Assembly (NCBI GenBank): GCA_964654015.1
Contig: CAZZHQ010000137.1
Location: forward strand, 1-6,311
Direction: 5' to 3'
Length of the DNA stretch: 6,311 nt
From: JAUUZT01 sp964654015
GTDB lineage: Bacteria > Chloroflexota > Dehalococcoidia > GIF9 > AB-539-J10
Part shown: positions 5,331 through 6,311 of the stretch, piece by piece
Layout of the letters: every line of letters starts with the position of its first letter
Position numbering within the stretch: position 1 is the first letter of the stretch
Made by a program: the position numbers and the translations under genes
The notes under the pieces: generated by a model
Database searches by the model: none
What the model was told of the DNA's origin: nothing
The model's input: only the letters and a program-made list of their open reading frames with translations

Positions 5331-5335
5331 TGAAA

Positions 5336-6311
5336 ATGACAGCCGATATTCAGCAAGAAATCAGTCATATAGTCGAACTTAAGAGCCGGGCCAACCGGCT
5401 TGATAACCTGATCCAGGGCTACCGCCTGTGTGCCCGTACCGAGGGTAAAAGCGATAAGACCATCCGTATAACCGTTACCGCCCTCAACACACTCAGGGAT
5501 TTTCTGGAGTCTAAGGAGTATCCTACAGAGGTAATCGAAATAGGTGCCCGCGAACTCAGGGAGTTCATTCTTCACCTGCAACAGGTAAGAGCCTTCGAGC
5601 ACCATCCTTTCACAAAGCCACAGGATAGAGGCCTTTCCGGCTACGCTGTTAATTGCTACCTGAGAGCAATCAGGGCCTTCTGGTCCTGGCTGGTGCGTGA
5701 GGAAAACATTATGTCAAGTCCCTTCTCGAAGGTCAGGATTCCTAAACCGCCGAAGAAGGTCATCGCCACATTCTCAGATAAGCAGCTCACTGCCATGTTG
5801 AAAGCCATCAATACTTCCACTCCGACCGGTTTCAGAGACTGGACAATGATTCTTATGCTGCTTGATACCGGGCTCCGTGCCAGTGAGCTCACAGGACTCG
5901 CTGTAGTCGACGTTAACCTCGAAGACGGCCTGATGAAGGTCCTTGGTGGTAAGGGAAACAAGGAAAGGGTGGTACCAGTCGGTACCAGAGTACAAAAAGC
6001 CGTATGGAAATATCTAGAGCGCCATCGCCCGCAACCGGCTAATCCCCTCTGCCCTACCCTGTTCCTGACCTCAGCCGGTAATTCGATAACTACCGATCGA
6101 CTCAGAACGATAATTGAGAAATACGCACGAAGGACCGGCATTGAAGGGGTCCGATACTCGCCTCACACATTCCGGCATACCTGCGCTATCAGCTATCTAA
6201 GAAATGGCGGTGATGTCTTTTCACTGCAACGAATACTGGGACATTCAAGTCTGGAAATCGTCAGGACATCCCAGTTTACACCCCTGAGAAATGCATCGGC
6301 AGGATTTGTTA
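5336..6311 (+). CDS. Tyrosine recombinase/integrase, 3' end cut by window, Tyr replaced by Ser
   Basis: The frame is open for 325 codons to the window edge, nearly the whole of a typical 300-340 aa phage-type/XerC-D-like integrase. The N-terminal SAM-like core-binding domain spans roughly residues 20-130 (SDKTIRITVTALNTLRDFLE, YAVNCYLRAIRAFWSWLVRE). The catalytic domain has LLDTGLRASELTGL with R181, GGKGNKERVVPV with K206, SPHTFRHT with H277 and R280, and ILGHSSLEIVR with H303. The tyrosine nucleophile is expected nine residues after that histidine, but codon 312 (6269-6271) is TCC, serine, giving RTSQFTP. TAC to TCC is a single base change. The protein may be inactive, or the sequence may carry an error. 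The start chosen is ATG 5336, six bases after CGGAGG; ATG 5330 is in frame but abuts that site. The gene follows the tRNA-Arg att segment, and the protein probably acts on it. Confidence 0.9.
   Translation, partial: MTADIQQEISHIVELKSRANRLDNLIQGYRLCARTEGKSDKTIRITVTALNTLRDFLESKEYPTEVIEIGARELREFILHLQQVRAFEHHPFTKPQDRGLSGYAVNCYLRAIRAFWSWLVREENIMSSPFSKVRIPKPPKKVIATFSDKQLTAMLKAINTSTPTGFRDWTMILMLLDTGLRASELTGLAVVDVNLEDGLMKVLGGKGNKERVVPVGTRVQKAVWKYLERHRPQPANPLCPTLFLTSAGNSITTDRLRTIIEKYARRTGIEGVRYSPHTFRHTCAISYLRNGGDVFSLQRILGHSSLEIVRTSQFTPLRNASAGFV

Larger units (their letters stand above)
5186..6311 (+). mobile_element. Edge of a tRNA-Arg-targeting integrative element
   Basis: The tRNA 3'-half att site followed by a same-strand tyrosine recombinase gene is the standard left-end layout of a genomic island, integrated plasmid or prophage. 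The rest of the element lies beyond the right edge, so its type is unknown. Unlike a simple insertion, the tRNA 5' half is absent to the left, so the junction may be between tandem elements, a circular form, or a rearranged end. The integrase region is visibly richer in GC than the AT-rich DNA left of 5100. Confidence 0.6.

Noticed and set aside
5330..5335. ATG at 5330 as the integrase start
   Set aside because: It directly abuts CGGAGG with no spacing; ATG 5336 has the normal six-base distance.
5294..6141. Minus-strand frames of 73-161 codons opposite the integrase
   Set aside because: The plus-strand integrase has clear catalytic motifs throughout, so these are shadows.
1..6311. CRISPR array, rRNA or a classic riboswitch
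   Set aside because: No regularly spaced direct repeats, rRNA-like sequence or recognisable aptamer core was seen on either strand.

Overview
The window looks like chromosomal DNA of an anaerobic bacterium. Bacterial traits are the strong AGGAGG-type ribosome binding sites and tightly packed short operons. A sulfur-rich anaerobic lifestyle is suggested by the TusA and DsrE-like genes and by a NifS/IscS protein that resembles, from memory, the lysine-less IscS of Archaeoglobus fulgidus. A Dehalococcoidia-like Chloroflexota host is possible, but nothing here proves the taxon.

Left part (1-1923, all minus strand): a four-gene sulfur-trafficking operon read in the order tusA-like, dsrE-like, iscS/nifS-like, iscU/nifU-like. 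The last gene is cut by the window edge. Gaps are 12-15 bases and every gene has a good Shine-Dalgarno site. The IscS-like protein keeps the catalytic-loop cysteine (C328) but has threonine (T208) where the PLP-binding lysine should be, and two further PLP-contact positions are changed. It is therefore unlikely to be a normal cysteine desulfurase. With TusA and a DsrE-like protein encoded just upstream, one reading is that sulfur comes from persulfide carriers or free sulfide and the IscS-like protein relays it to IscU.

Middle (1924-4657): an AT-rich gap of about 660 bases, holding a possible promoter and small palindromes, separates the sulfur operon from a second minus-strand operon. That operon has two genes: a divergent PaaK-like adenylate-forming enzyme (3311-4657) and, 3 bases after its stop, a peptidase S51 (cyanophycinase/dipeptidase E-like) gene (2588-3307). 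The substrate of the pair is unknown. Upstream of the PaaK-like gene is a short stretch that resembles the tail of another adenylate-forming ligase and may be a decayed relic.

Right part (about 5086-6311, plus strand): the edge of an integrative element. The 3' half of a tRNA-Arg(UCU), including CCA, lies at 5186-5233 without its 5' half. It points at a tyrosine recombinase gene that starts at 5336 and runs off the window. The leader between them contains interlocked inverted repeats, one of which covers the integrase ribosome binding site, and a 12-base inverted copy of part of the tRNA segment. The recombinase keeps the R-K-H-R-H residues, but serine sits where the tyrosine nucleophile is expected, so it may be inactive. 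The missing tRNA 5' half suggests a tandem or circular element junction, or later rearrangement.
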